Assembly: GCA_964394845.1 (NCBI GenBank)
Contig: CAYMZB010000012.1
Span: forward strand, 1-21,533
Length of the DNA: 21,533 bases
Origin: CAYMZB01 sp964394845
Lineage (GTDB): Bacteria; Patescibacteriota; Microgenomatia; Daviesbacterales; UBA10151
Reading direction: 5' to 3'
The notes under the pieces were generated by a model. The model ran no database searches, was not told where the DNA came from, and saw only the letters and a program-made list of their open reading frames with translations. A program made the translations under genes and the position numbers. Shown here one piece after another: positions 21,017 to 21,533 of this stretch. Position 1 is the stretch's first letter, and the number at the start of each line of letters is the position of its first letter.

Positions 21017-21533
21017 TTAACTATTTTTAACTGTTTGTATTGATCTTTTAATAGCATCATAATCATAATTCCTAAAACTCATTTTTCCAGGATAATAAAT
21101 TTCTAATGTAATTAGACCTGTATATTGTCTTCTTTTTAATTCTGTAATGAATGACGGAGTGTTGAATACTCCCATATTTAAAGGTAAGTGATCTCTGTTA
21201 CCTTTGAAGCTACTAAGGTGAATATTTCTAATAGTAGGGAAAAAATCAGAAAACCATGCTTGATCTTGAGGATTGGGAACAAAAGCATGAGAAGTATCAA
21301 ATGTCATCCCTAACCCAAAAGCTTCTGCTGCTTCAACCGTCTTTTTAGGATCAATTGTATCCGGATGATACGGCAATAGTTTTCTAAGAAGCGGTGGCCG
21401 GACAGCCCATGGCATATTTTCCAGCAAAACGTTTATACCATATTTATCCTGCAAAGCTGATAATTTCTCAAGAAACCTTTGCATTGGTTTATCAGTAAAA
21501 GAATACCCGGGAATTGGATGAAAAACAAAATTA
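21017..21533 (-). CDS. sugar phosphate isomerase/epimerase-like TIM barrel (AP endonuclease 2 family), 5' partial
   Basis: The frame runs past the right edge: before the first ATG at 21484 the in-frame residues are NFVFHPIPGYSFTDKP, so that ATG is internal. Seen: metal-site regions VLLENMP, FDTSHA, IRNIHLSSFKGNRDHL and LITLEIYY, matching the AP_endonuc_2 / xylose isomerase-like superfamily (E, D-x-x-H, H, E). Substrate not predictable. The visible C-terminal part is about 172 aa. Confidence 0.82.
   Translation of the reverse strand, partial: NFVFHPIPGYSFTDKPMQRFLEKLSALQDKYGINVLLENMPWAVRPPLLRKLLPYHPDTIDPKKTVEAAEAFGLGMTFDTSHAFVPNPQDQAWFSDFFPTIRNIHLSSFKGNRDHLPLNMGVFNTPSFITELKRRQYTGLITLEIYYPGKMSFRNYDYDAIKRSIQTVKNS

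Noticed and set aside
1..21533. CRISPR array, tRNA, rRNA or full insertion sequence
   Set aside because: No regularly spaced repeat-spacer series, no tRNA T-loop/acceptor pattern and no transposase frame were seen on reading both strands; short structured RNAs could still be missed by eye.

Overview
The window (about 36-37% GC, standard code with TGA used as a stop) looks like a chromosomal fragment of a Candidate Phyla Radiation / Patescibacteria genome, most likely the Microgenomates lineage. This is an inference from gene style: a short methionyl-tRNA synthetase, tightly overlapping genes, a WecA-like/DPPR-synthase-like envelope operon, a UvrD helicase fused to a RecB-type nuclease, and short GC-rich palindromic repeats of a kind I recall as common in CPR genomes. 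No rRNA, tRNA, CRISPR array or transposase gene is visible.

Layout. (1) 1-8467, all genes on the minus strand, is a DNA-processing block. In transcription order it holds ruvC-ruvA-ruvB-DUF2130 nuclease-like protein, then lexA with its own promoter and operator, then a DNA methyltransferase overlapping lexA, an MvaI/BcnI-type restriction endonuclease, and a UvrD-RecB helicase-nuclease cut by the left edge. Between the last two, on the opposite strand, lies a predicted structured RNA gene (about 2706-2860) with its own promoter. (2) 8517-10804 (plus) holds a small membrane protein translationally coupled to metG, then a decayed pgeF/laccase-like pseudogene. (3) 10881-12512 (minus) holds a GNAT-like protein and an HTH/PIN toxin-antitoxin pair. 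(4) 12603-13452 (plus) is a frameshifted tatD loaded with palindromic repeats. (5) 13507-17541 (plus) is a four-gene envelope operon: membrane GT2, small membrane protein, WecA/MraY-like transferase and UbiA-family DPPR-synthase-like protein. (6) 17538-18860 (minus) has two single-gene units for membrane-anchored extracytoplasmic proteins. (7) 18918-19552 (minus) is a Phd/VapC module. (8) 19614-21533 has a composite palindromic repeat, an M23 peptidase, a PH-domain membrane protein and a partial sugar-isomerase-like TIM barrel.

Three themes go beyond gene content. First, most transcription-unit first genes have a recognisable -10 box ending 6-7 nt before the ATG, in the best cases with a perfect TTGACA 17 nt upstream, so their mRNAs would start at or next to the start codon (leaderless). 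Genes inside operons instead use overlaps or Shine-Dalgarno sites. Second, GC-rich palindromic repeats have entered coding sequence: two inside tatD in frame, one forming the tatD stop, and one forming the metG C-terminus and stop. A 17-mer is shared between tatD and an intergenic copy. Third, a type II restriction-modification pair sits directly behind lexA and overlaps it, which suggests restriction tied to the SOS response, with an orphan structured RNA at the end of the cassette. Nothing was searched against a database; family names rest on motifs recognised by eye.
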